From IMG/VR virus record IMGVR_UViG_3300042691_012301, positions 1 to 61,026 of that record: a stretch of DNA of 61,026 bases; one strand, written 5' to 3'. Below are positions 7,576-13,654 of this stretch, piece after piece; position 1 is the first letter of the stretch; every line of letters starts with the position of its first letter. A program made the translations under genes and the position numbers. Under the pieces are notes generated by a model. It did no database searches. It saw nothing but the letters and a program-made list of their open reading frames with translations, and had not been told where the DNA came from. Origin of the DNA: a virus.

Positions 7576-8004
7576 TTAATAGTTGTTTAGTGAATGAAAT
7601 TCGATTGTCTCAACAAGGTAATCTCTCTCGTCCTCTCTCACATTGTCCCATTCTCCATTACCATTATCGAAGGACTCGCATAGTTCTGCTAAGTAACCAA
7701 GTGAAGTCACTTCTTCCCAACACCATCCGCATCCAAAGAACCAATGCTTCTCACCATTGATAATTGTCCCATCGCAGATAACTATCTTCTCTCCATCGTA
7801 GGTCTCATATAGAACACCATCTTCGAAGGAAAGTTGTGACTCTGATTCCTCGTTCTGAAATAGGTAGGTCTTCGAGAAGATAACCTTCATTACTTCCTCG
7901 CTGAAGTAAGGTTGAGCAAATCCATTCCAACGAAGGTCTGATGAGTAACCAACGAATGTTAAATCCGTATCTGCTCCAATTGTGAAAACTGATTTCTTTT
8001 CCAT
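7576..8004 (-). CDS. hypothetical acidic protein, 142 residues
   Basis: An acidic, aromatic-rich protein, beta-rich at the N-terminus (FTIGADTDLTFVGY) with a FFGCGWCWEEV patch in the middle and an acidic, aromatic end. Start context TTTAAGACATG. Similar in style to the products at 4734 and 5987. Function unknown. Confidence 0.73.
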   Translation of the reverse strand: MEKKSVFTIGADTDLTFVGYSSDLRWNGFAQPYFSEEVMKVIFSKTYLFQNEESESQLSFEDGVLYETYDGEKIVICDGTIINGEKHWFFGCGWCWEEVTSLGYLAELCESFDNGNGEWDNVREDERDYLVETIEFHSLNNY

Positions 8005-8099
8005 GTCTTAAATTTGTTAAATTGTTAGTGTTTATGCATTCGCCAGGAAATGCGCATTTTAAAATTTTTGATTGTTTTTTCTTGCGTTGTCTCTCGTTA

Positions 8100-8264
8100 T
8101 TACTTCCTCAATTGAAGGATTAATGCAATAGCAGATAGAAGGAAGGTAAAGAATGCGAATTCGCATAAGATAACATCTCTCTTAACCATTGAAATAAGGA
8201 TGATGATTGTACTTATAAGCATACAAGCGAATAAGAATGTTTCGAAGGCAATTGATTTCTTCAT
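8100..8264 (-). CDS. small two-pass membrane protein, 54 residues
   Basis: First gene of the early leftward cluster. The frame MKKSIAFETFLFACMLIS... has two long hydrophobic segments (about residues 5-26 and 31-50) separated by a VKRD turn, so a hairpin in the inner membrane is predicted. It is bracketed by non-coding DNA upstream and the gene at 8004 downstream. Function unknown; a small early membrane protein at the head of the cluster could affect the host envelope. Confidence 0.6.
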   Translation of the reverse strand: MKKSIAFETFLFACMLISTIIILISMVKRDVILCEFAFFTFLLSAIALILQLRK

Positions 8265-8286
8265 TTGTTTGTTGTGTTAAGTTTAG

Positions 8287-8347
8287 CGAAATGTGTAGAC
8301 TCGAACTACACGATGCATATTGTATATACACCTCTCCAAGCATTTCA
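8287..8347 (-). ncRNA. tRNA-like element with consensus T-arm but no D-arm
   Basis: Leftward, a 5-bp stem with the loop TTCGAGT (8310-8294) matches a tRNA T-arm at all invariant positions. It is flanked by a 7-bp acceptor-like stem TGAAATG/CATTTCG (8347-8341 with 8293-8287). A possible 5-bp anticodon-like stem with a 7-base loop lies between. Only about 30 bases separate the acceptor and T stems, too few for a D-arm, and there is no encoded CCA. A decayed tRNA, a tRNA mimic or coincidence are all possible. Confidence 0.3.
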
Positions 8348-9495
8348 GATTATTTCCATGATGTCAAAGAACTACGGCCTTTATACGCTTTTCCGTTATC
8401 TGCGTCCCAACTTTACTGCTTTCGTTTCCTCTATTAAGTTTTTACTCCGTTCGTATATCCTACTTGCTGTAGTCAAGGTTGTTGGTTGCTCCTCTTGTTA
8501 TTTATATCAATTTGGTAGTTGCTCTCTTTAATTCCTCACTTTAGATATTCACATATGTAAAGGCATATAACTATTCAGTTGCGGAGTAATAACCAATTTT
8601 TCAATGTTCGCCATTCCGTTGAATGCTCTGCAATACTACAAACAATATTCAAAACATTACAAATCGAAATTGATGCATTCTTGGAATCCTAACGTAAAAG
8701 CCTGGAAATGATCATTTTAACCCACAAAAAAAAGTGCATATTTCAACTGTTTTTGTGTATCAGCACTCAAAATGACCTATAATAAATGAGCGAAAAAGGA
8801 TTTAGGATGCACCAAGATTTCCTCGCAATTGTGCATGGAATTTTCCTTAACTGAATGTTGTGGTGAATATGCCTATATGAAATGTTGCTAACCTTTCGAC
8901 AAGATGGTTCATGTATTTACGAACAATGTTATGAACAACGAATGCGGAGAGGATGCCTACGAAATGTGGTGTGAATATGCAATAGGTAGTGCGAATAGTT
9001 ACGAACAAAGTTGTTCACATATAATATTACGGCAGTACTGCTGACCATACGCGATTCGTGACGGCAATAGAGCAACGATATAGTGCTGACCATGTTGCAC
9101 CATTGCTATGCGATTTGCGTTGCTTGTTGCCTATCCTATTGCGCTGAGAAACGGATGCGATGCTGATGTTGCTGACCGAACACGATGCAGCTTTTGCCTG
9201 GGGGTGGGTTCGCAAATCCTGATCTCCGACCGGATCGCGTGGTGGGATGATGCGATGGAAACCCCCTTCCCCCCACATCTTGCCTATTTCCCTTTTTGGA
9301 TTTGGTTATCCCTCGATTCCCTTTTTACGGCTATATAAAGATACGAAATGTATTGTAAAGATTATAATAATAAGGGGCGAAATGCGGTTTGTCCATCGGT
9401 GAGTATCCCGATTCTATTGAGTTTGTAATTTTTGTAATGGGGGGGGTGGTGTCGCAAAATGCTTTTCTTGCATAATGCTGATCAGTTTGTGGGGA

Positions 9496-9545
9496 CCAGG
9501 TCTAAAAAAAATTTTTTTTTCTGGAGTGTAGACTATGTGTCTACA
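9496..9545. repeat. A8T9 tract flanked by CCAG/CTGG, with adjacent 7-bp hairpin
   Basis: Eight A followed by nine T (9504-9520) sits between CCAG (9496-9499) and CTGG (9521-9524), forming a near-perfect palindrome. Six bases on is the hairpin TGTAGAC-TATGT-GTCTACA (9527-9545). Such tracts bend or melt easily. It could be a bidirectional terminator or part of an origin. Confidence 0.6.
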
Positions 9546-9576
9546 GTTGGGTAGTGGTACTAACCAGTTGGTTTTA

Positions 9577-9584
9577 TATATTTG
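9577..9584 (+). promoter_or_regulatory. Bacteroidota-type -7 element before the gene at 9600
   Basis: TATATTTG matches the TAnnTTTG -7 element; no good -33 TTTG is at the right spacing. It ends 16 bases before the GTG start at 9600, so the transcript would have a very short leader. Confidence 0.5.
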
Positions 9585-9599
9585 TAAAAAAATATAGTC

Positions 9600-9956
9600 G
9601 TGAAAACAAACAAGAACAAAAACGCTCGTATGGAGAAGAGGGCAGATCGTTTGACTGCCAAGGCTAACAAGATCACTGGTAAGGGTTCTACCTCGCTTAA
9701 CTTGGTTTCTGGTGACAAGAGTGCCACTATTAAAACTTCTGCTAACACTAAGAAGTCTGACCGTCTACTTAACCGCGCTAGTGTGTTGAGGGGGAAGGCT
9801 ATCTCAGACCCTTTTGAGAAGGCGAGATATATTTCCAACTTGCCTGAGGGTACTTTGAAGAAGAAGTTGACTAAGCAAGGTCCTATAGACAAGATCCACG
9901 CTAGAAGGGTTGTGAAGAAGTTTAACAACTCTCCCATTGGTCCTATAAAGCGTTAA
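9600..9956 (+). CDS. lysine-rich basic protein, 118 residues, GTG start
   Basis: Very basic (MKTNKNKNARMEKRADRLTAKANKITGKG), with a repeated A-x-(K/R)-x-L helix pattern and the segment KSDRLLNRASVLRGKAI. It begins at a GTG at 9600, 16 bases after a TATATTTG element. The composition matches the block of Lys-rich small proteins between 10314 and 16534. It may bind DNA or be packaged with it, but no family is recognised. Confidence 0.72.
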   Translation: MKTNKNKNARMEKRADRLTAKANKITGKGSTSLNLVSGDKSATIKTSANTKKSDRLLNRASVLRGKAISDPFEKARYISNLPEGTLKKKLTKQGPIDKIHARRVVKKFNNSPIGPIKR

Positions 9957-10313
9957 GTCGGCTACAGATTGTAACCACCTTGATGGTGTCAACAAAATGG
10001 TCTTAATTCGGCAAACTTCCGAGTTTGGCCATGTTTTGTTACGGAGTTTGGCAAATAGGGGTTGGGGATTATTATCAACGATAAGCCTGATTGTGGTGAC
10101 AATTATCCACAATGTTTTGTCTCAAAAGTTTACTATAATTGCGACAGATGTCCGTTTATATCGGACAGGTGTTATAAATAACATCTAACCCATACTATTG
10201 TGTGGGATCGCTGACCGTAAACCAATATTTTGACTTTAATGACTGAGGAGTCATACTATAATGTGACTTATGTGTCACAATTTTTCGTGTTTTTGTGACT
10301 TGTAAGGGACTTT
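9957..10313. other. 357-base non-coding region with DnaA box and clustered hairpins; putative replication origin
   Basis: Holds an exact DnaA box (10103-10111) and a series of short inverted repeats: GTCCG/CGGAC (10150-10166), TGTTAT-AA-ATAACA (10170-10183), TGACT-GAGG-AGTCA (10240-10253) and GTGAC-TTATGT-GTCAC (10263-10278). TGACT or its complement recurs about six times in the last 80 bases. A GCTGACC copy at 10209 links it to the repeats at 9039-9179. Because the phage encodes a DnaA-domain-IV-like protein, an origin is the most economical reading. Not tested by skew analysis. Confidence 0.5.
10103..10111 (+). promoter_or_regulatory. DnaA box (TTATCCACA)
   Basis: Exact match to the strongest consensus DnaA-binding site. 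It stands in a non-coding region next to TTATCAACG (10072-10080, two mismatches). Chance occurrence of one exact 9-mer in 61 kb is not negligible, but its location and the DnaA-like gene at 20419-20925 make it meaningful. Confidence 0.6.
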
Positions 10314-10790
10314 TTATTTCTTTCTACTCGCCTTGACTCTTTTCTTGTCTGCCTTGAACTGTTCGGACTGGGTGTAGAGCTTACCAGCCTTCTTGTCCTC
10401 TCGGTACATTTTGTTAGCAGACTTCTTTGCGTCACCTTCCTTCCACTTCTTTCCGTAGGCGAACTTCTCTGCTCTCTTGGCTGACTTGAATCCGACTACC
10501 TCTCCTCTCTTCAATGCCTCATCGTATGCCTCTTGAGGCTTGTCTTCGAGGTTGGTCCATGTCTTCCCACCATTGTTAGGGAAGATGGTTGGGTTTACTT
10601 CGTATGGTCTCTTTCTGTTTCCTGTTTCTCCAGAGGAGAGGAGGACAGTTGATGAAGGTCCTTGTGCGTTCTTCATGGGAGTAACCCCTTTTCTCATGTC
10701 TCTGAGTGCCTTTACCTTACGAGACACGATGAGTCCATCCTTGGTGCGAGGTTTCTTTGGTCCTGGGTTGAAGTAGTCTTGTGCTTTCAT
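10314..10790 (-). CDS. basic protein with virion-type NPTIFPN module, 158 residues
   Basis: Basic throughout, with a Lys/Arg-rich C-terminus (KADKKRVKASRKK). The middle (YEVNPTIFPNNGGKTW...AYDEALKRGEVVGFKS...AEKFAYGKKWKEG) matches a small module I associate with phage virion-associated or ejected proteins (NPTiFP ... W ... A ... rGEv ... AE-FA-G-WK). It is transcribed leftward, alone, with a terminator between it and the next upstream gene. A small virion or internal protein is a reasonable guess; function unproven. Confidence 0.72.
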   Translation of the reverse strand: MKAQDYFNPGPKKPRTKDGLIVSRKVKALRDMRKGVTPMKNAQGPSSTVLLSSGETGNRKRPYEVNPTIFPNNGGKTWTNLEDKPQEAYDEALKRGEVVGFKSAKRAEKFAYGKKWKEGDAKKSANKMYREDKKAGKLYTQSEQFKADKKRVKASRKK

Positions 10791-10810
10791 GTTGTAAATT
10801 TATAAAAAAA

Positions 10811-10828
10811 AAGCCTCTACCGAGGCTT
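10811..10828 (-). terminator. rho-independent terminator after the gene at 10850-11377
   Basis: Stem AAGCCTC/GAGGCTT (10811-10817 with 10822-10828) and a TACC loop. The leftward transcript runs into a U-rich stretch (A-run at 10804-10812). Confidence 0.7.
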
Positions 10829-10849
10829 CTCTAGTGTAGAATATTTTCG

Positions 10850-11377
10850 TTATGGCTTACTTTTATAACTTGGATATTTATTTGCAAGATTCTTACGAAC
10901 ACCATTCATTACGTTCTGCTTCACCTCTTCACTACCCTCTCTCATCGCTCTTTTCATTACCGGGGCAGTATTTTTAGATAGTTTTTTCATTACATCTTTT
11001 TTAACTGCAGCTTCTTTATTAACTGCTGCTCTATTAATTTTTTTAGATTCTTGATATGTGGCTTTATCTTGACCTTTATAGTAAGTTCCTCCTTTATATT
11101 GAAGACCACCTGTTTTGTAAATTTTAGTTTTATTTCCAGACGCGTCTTTTCTATTGACAACCATATTTTGAGCCATCTTTCCGCTACCTCTATCAATCTT
11201 AGTAGTCATTCTAGTTACACTTTTTTCTCCTGTAACTTTATTTTTGCCTACACCTCTATGGATACTAATATCTGGCTTGTTCTTTCTTTTTATATCTATA
11301 GTAAGATGTTTTTCCTTAGTGAACTTTTCTGGGTACAAATTTGTCTTAGTGCGTTTGATTTGAATTTTTGGAGGCAT
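10850..11377 (-). CDS. highly basic hypothetical protein, 175 residues
   Basis: Rich in Lys and Arg and lacking long hydrophobic stretches (MPPKIQIKRTKTNLYPEKF...). It ends in a helical region (VMKKLSKNTAPVMKRAM...). It belongs in style to the Lys-rich set at 13517-16534, though it is transcribed leftward from its own exact host-type promoter (11410-11440) and has its own terminator. DNA binding or packaging inside the head is possible. No family recognised. Confidence 0.72.
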   Translation of the reverse strand: MPPKIQIKRTKTNLYPEKFTKEKHLTIDIKRKNKPDISIHRGVGKNKVTGEKSVTRMTTKIDRGSGKMAQNMVVNRKDASGNKTKIYKTGGLQYKGGTYYKGQDKATYQESKKINRAAVNKEAAVKKDVMKKLSKNTAPVMKRAMREGSEEVKQNVMNGVRKNLANKYPSYKSKP

Positions 11378-11409
11378 GGTATTAGTTTTTGTTTATTATT
11401 AATAATACA

Positions 11410-11440
11410 CAAATATACAATTCATCACTTATCTCCCAAA
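11410..11440 (-). promoter_or_regulatory. exact Bacteroidota-type promoter for the gene at 10850-11377
   Basis: Leftward TTTG (11440-11437), a 19-base spacer and TATATTTG (11417-11410): a perfect consensus match. It overlaps the 3' end of the gene at 11425-11625, so it lies in coding sequence of the upstream gene. The start codon is 33 bases downstream. Confidence 0.8.
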
Positions 11441-11625
11441 ATTTCTTTGAGTTGAGAGAAAATATCTGTTTGAGTCTGTCCCCAGAAAAAATCGCAAGTT
11501 CCATCCTCCTTGATTGGAGGCTTTGCAAAATAGGCTTGGTAGTATTCGTTTTGAGGTGCTGTAAATCTATGGCACTTCTCTTTGTGGGGACAATTTGTCC
11601 CTTCGCACATTGTTATGTCACTCAT
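11425..11625 (-). CDS. small Cys-rich protein, 66 residues
   Basis: Starts MSDITMCEGTNCPHKEKCHRF and ends before the overlap with the promoter at 11410-11440. The Cys arrangement C-x4-C-x4-C plus a distal C in GTCDFFW is typical of small phage proteins that bind a metal ion. The start at 11625 overlaps the upstream gene's stop by 8 bases (ATGAGTGA); a longer in-frame start is less likely. Function unknown. Confidence 0.72.
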   Translation of the reverse strand: MSDITMCEGTNCPHKEKCHRFTAPQNEYYQAYFAKPPIKEDGTCDFFWGQTQTDIFSQLKEILGDK

Positions 11626-12244
11626 CTCCAAATTTTTCGTTGTAGTATGACTCTGCATTTCTATTATAAAATGAATCGCTTGAAGACTGTTGGTCGGTTC
11701 TACCTTCACGATAAGCCTCAATTATCTCCTCCTTGTGCATTGATTTGGCTTGTTCGAGTATCTTTTCAACGTATTCATACACCTCGCTCTCAAAGCCAAG
11801 TTTCTCGCTAATTTGTTGGAAAAAAAAGTCTAGAGAAGTTTCTTTTTTATTATTCATATCTTTTTGCTTAATTTCATAGTTTTCACCATCGTCACATTTC
11901 TCGCACATGGCAAGTTGATTATTAGCACACGAGTCGAATCCAAACTTACACTCCAACCCACTTTGTTTTGTTTCTAAGTGGACTACCCGGAGTCCCCACA
12001 TTAGGTTATACATCGCTGCTGATCTTCTTGCGTACTCTTTGGAGAGTCCCTTCTCCTTTTGGAAAAGGTCTACCATCCAGTCCATCCATTGCTGTTCCTG
12101 TTCGGGAGTCATGTCCCAGTCGTAATACCATTGGTCCTTACGTCCGAGTACATCCTCGTAGGTTACGTTGTGTCCTGCTATCGAGAACATCTTGTCTACT
12201 ATTTCCTTGATGATTTCCTGATCGGTCTTTCTCTTGCGTCTCAT
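11618..12244 (-). CDS. conserved phage hypothetical protein with C-terminal MHKEE domain, 208 residues
   Basis: The N-terminal 85 residues contain QWYYDWDMTPEQEQQWMDWM and later RRSAAMYNLMWGLR, a conserved phage module. A middle segment has four cysteines (ECKFGFDSCANNQLAMCEKC). The C-terminal domain (KSMHKEEIIEAYREG...ESYYNEKFGDE) is paralogous to the neighbouring 72-residue protein. It overlaps genes on both sides, which supports an operon. Function unknown. Confidence 0.75.
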   Translation of the reverse strand: MRRKRKTDQEIIKEIVDKMFSIAGHNVTYEDVLGRKDQWYYDWDMTPEQEQQWMDWMVDLFQKEKGLSKEYARRSAAMYNLMWGLRVVHLETKQSGLECKFGFDSCANNQLAMCEKCDDGENYEIKQKDMNNKKETSLDFFFQQISEKLGFESEVYEYVEKILEQAKSMHKEEIIEAYREGRTDQQSSSDSFYNRNAESYYNEKFGDE

Positions 12245-12462
12245 TATTCAAATGTATTTGTGTAGTATTCCTCAAATTGCTTCTCGAAGATCTTTTTTAG
12301 GCGAGGGACTTTGGTAACATGGGCGAGGTACAGGTCCTTCATCTCCTGCTTATGCATCTCCCTTACCTCCTTGAGTACGGCATTCCACTCCCACTTATCT
12401 CTTGGGGTTTCCCATAGTATTTCGAAGAGGACATCTACCGAGGTTTGCTTCTTGTCACTCAT
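12244..12462 (-). CDS. small hypothetical protein, 72 residues, paralogue of 11618 C-terminus
   Basis: I start it at ATG 12462 (MSDKKQTSVD); a longer upstream frame adds 18 residues of poor quality. Its REMHKQEMKDLYLAHVTK...EYYTNTFE pattern parallels KSMHKEEIIEAYREG...SYYNEKFGDE of the adjacent protein, so the two arose by duplication of a helical domain. It shares a base with the next gene's stop codon (TAATG). Confidence 0.68.
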   Translation of the reverse strand: MSDKKQTSVDVLFEILWETPRDKWEWNAVLKEVREMHKQEMKDLYLAHVTKVPRLKKIFEKQFEEYYTNTFE

Positions 12463-12613
12463 AGATTTTAGTTTTAAAGTTACACCCGACTTTAGCTTGG
12501 TGTTGTGTTCAAGCACTACCTTAGCAATCTTAAACAGCTACTTGCAATGACTTGTACTTCGTCTGCAAGGGACTCTTCGTGGCGCTTCTTTCGAAGTGAA
12601 GGTACAATTATTA

Positions 12614-12691
12614 AAAAATGCTGTTAGCTGTACTCAAGGGTAACATACACCACATCTATTATGAGGAGACGCTCTGTGTGGCTGCATTTTT
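12614..12691 (-). other. structured element: 8-bp outer stem, possible terminator
   Basis: AAAAATGC (12614-12621) pairs with GCATTTTT (12684-12691). Inside, CCACA (12650-12654) can pair with TGTGG (12677-12681). Read leftward the outer stem is followed by a U-rich run, so it may terminate the transcript of the genes at 12690-13062. The long loop is unusual for a terminator, so a small structured RNA is also possible. Confidence 0.4.
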
Positions 12692-12809
12692 ATTTTTCCT
12701 TCTTATTCATTTGAGAGAGTACCCACGTCAAAACCTCTAACTTAATCTCATCAGAGATATCTTCGCTAAAGGTCTTGCGGAGCATTCGCTCATAAATCAG
12801 TTGCTTCAC
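12690..12809 (-). CDS. putative small protein, 39 residues (GTG) or 31 residues (ATG)
   Basis: A frame from GTG 12809 (MKQLIYERMLRKTFSED...) or ATG 12785 ends at TAA 12690-12692. It overlaps the 3' end of the gene at 12790-13062. The sequence is a credible amphipathic helical peptide (DISDEIKLEVLTWVLSQM) with a Lys-rich tail. Short length keeps confidence modest. Confidence 0.4.
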   Translation of the reverse strand: MKQLIYERMLRKTFSEDISDEIKLEVLTWVLSQMNKKEK

Positions 12810-13062
12810 TATCTTCACTAGAAGGTGCTGTTTTTATTGCGTTAAGGAAAGCCACAGCCTCTTGTTGGAACTCCGGATCTTCTCTCATAGCGTTTAGAGC
12901 ATCGTTTGCAACAGAGGTCAACTCTTGAGTTAGTCCTGTGAAAGATTCGAGAATTTCCTCGTTGGTTAACTCCATGTTGAGTGCCAACAACTCCGTTAAC
13001 AACTTGTGACACGAGAGAGCAAATTCTTGCATGGTCTCGTTCGTTACTCTTAATTTTTGCAT
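12790..13062 (-). CDS. acidic helical protein, 90 residues
   Basis: I use the ATG at 13062 (MQKLRVTNE); an in-frame GTG 18 bases upstream would begin within the promoter region. It is acidic and helical (HKLLTELLALNMELTNEEILESF...), with a Ser/Glu-rich tail. A host-type -7 element lies 18-25 bases upstream. Function unknown. Confidence 0.7.
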   Translation of the reverse strand: MQKLRVTNETMQEFALSCHKLLTELLALNMELTNEEILESFTGLTQELTSVANDALNAMREDPEFQQEAVAFLNAIKTAPSSEDSEATDL

Positions 13063-13079
13063 TTTGTGTATTATTTTCA

Positions 13080-13087
13080 CAAATATA
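13080..13087 (-). promoter_or_regulatory. Bacteroidota-type -7 element before 12790-13062
   Basis: Leftward TATATTTG (13087-13080), with ATTG (13109-13106) near the expected -33 position. It lies 18 bases before the start codon. Confidence 0.5.
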
Positions 13088-13132
13088 CAAAAGACATTAA
13101 AATAACAATTAATAAGTTTTCAACAATACGGA

Positions 13133-13294
13133 TTATAGATTTGGAGGAAGTTTGTATTCCTCTCCGCTGTCCTTTGCCTTTTGGTAGTCGTTGACAATGT
13201 CACAGAGTTTGACTTTCTTCCCAACCTCGGGACATCCAAGTTGGTGAGCGTTGTAGTACCCACAGACAGGGCATTTATACTTTGGCTTTTTCAT
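13133..13294 (-). CDS. small zinc-ribbon-like protein, 53 residues
   Basis: Starts MKKPKYKCPVCGYYNAHQLGC. The CPVC knuckle plus two more cysteines (C21 and C31) makes a plausible four-Cys zinc site. It overlaps its upstream partner (ATGA, 13291-13294). A tiny zinc-binding regulator or accessory protein is possible; function unknown. Confidence 0.6.
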   Translation of the reverse strand: MKKPKYKCPVCGYYNAHQLGCPEVGKKVKLCDIVNDYQKAKDSGEEYKLPPNL

Positions 13295-13440
13295 GATCCG
13301 CAATATAAGCACGTTTCGTCATCATCCTCAATAGAATGTGCCTCATTATTGATACGGATTGCTTCCATTTCGATTTGAGCGTCTGTCCACTCTGGGTGGA
13401 AGGCTCTGATTTGTGACTTGAGGAATAGTAACTCGTTCAT
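13291..13440 (-). CDS. small acidic protein with CxxC end, 49 residues
   Basis: Starts MNELLFLKSQIRAFHPEWTDAQ and ends DDDETCLYCGS. An N-terminal helical part leads to an acidic tail and a CLYC motif near the end. Expressed leftward from the divergent promoter region at 13461-13468 and coupled to the zinc-ribbon-like gene. Function unknown. Confidence 0.6.
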   Translation of the reverse strand: MNELLFLKSQIRAFHPEWTDAQIEMEAIRINNEAHSIEDDDETCLYCGS

Positions 13441-13460
13441 AGACTTAAATTTTAGGTACA

Positions 13461-13496
13461 CAAAGATACGGAGAGAAATATATTTCTATATCTTTG
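13461..13496. promoter_or_regulatory. divergent promoter pair with nested palindromic operator candidate
   Basis: Leftward TATCTTTG (13468-13461) and rightward TATCTTTG (13489-13496) form an 8-base inverted repeat separated by 20 bases. Between them is an exact 14-base palindrome AGAAATATATTTCT (13474-13487). It separates the leftward genes from 13440 and the rightward block from 13517. An operator for a dimeric repressor acting on both promoters is the likely reading. Confidence 0.6.
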
Positions 13497-13516
13497 TTTA
13501 GATAAAAAATTACACT

Positions 13517-13654
13517 ATGGCAAAGGTTCAGTCTACAAGCAGTTTTAAGAAGAAGCCGAAGGTTAGAAGACCCGGTGTTATCGCAAAGACAAAGTGTTCT
13601 TGCTCAAAGAACTCTAAGAACTATGTTAAATCATATAGAGGTCAAGGGCGATGA
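13517..13654 (+). CDS. small Lys-rich protein, 45 residues
   Basis: Starts MAKVQSTSSFKKKPKVRRPG and contains CSCSKNSKNYVKSY, a basic peptide with a C-x-C pair. First gene of the rightward basic block, 20 bases after the TATCTTTG element. Its stop overlaps the next start (ATGA). Such Lys/Ser-rich peptides occur in phage virion-protein clusters. Confidence 0.65.
   Translation: MAKVQSTSSFKKKPKVRRPGVIAKTKCSCSKNSKNYVKSYRGQGR

Larger units (their letters stand above)
8265..9576. other. 1.3-kb non-coding region with short repeats; origin/regulatory candidate
   Basis: No convincing gene is seen on either strand. Short repeats include TTACGAACAA (8917-8926 and 8999-9008), GCTGACC preceded by T (9039, 9084, 9170) and a related copy at 10209, and two related copies of TGTGGTG...AATATGC near 8860 and 8966. 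Near-matches to a DnaA box occur at 8754 and 8970. An 8-G run lies at 9439-9446. It lies between leftward early genes and the rightward gene at 9600, so early promoters or origin elements are expected here. Confidence 0.5.

Noticed and set aside
9027-9338. Possible ORFs of 76-83 residues on both strands in the GC-richer part of the non-coding region.
   Set aside because: They overlap each other, have Arg/Cys/Trp-rich unlikely compositions and no start context; the region carries repeats instead.
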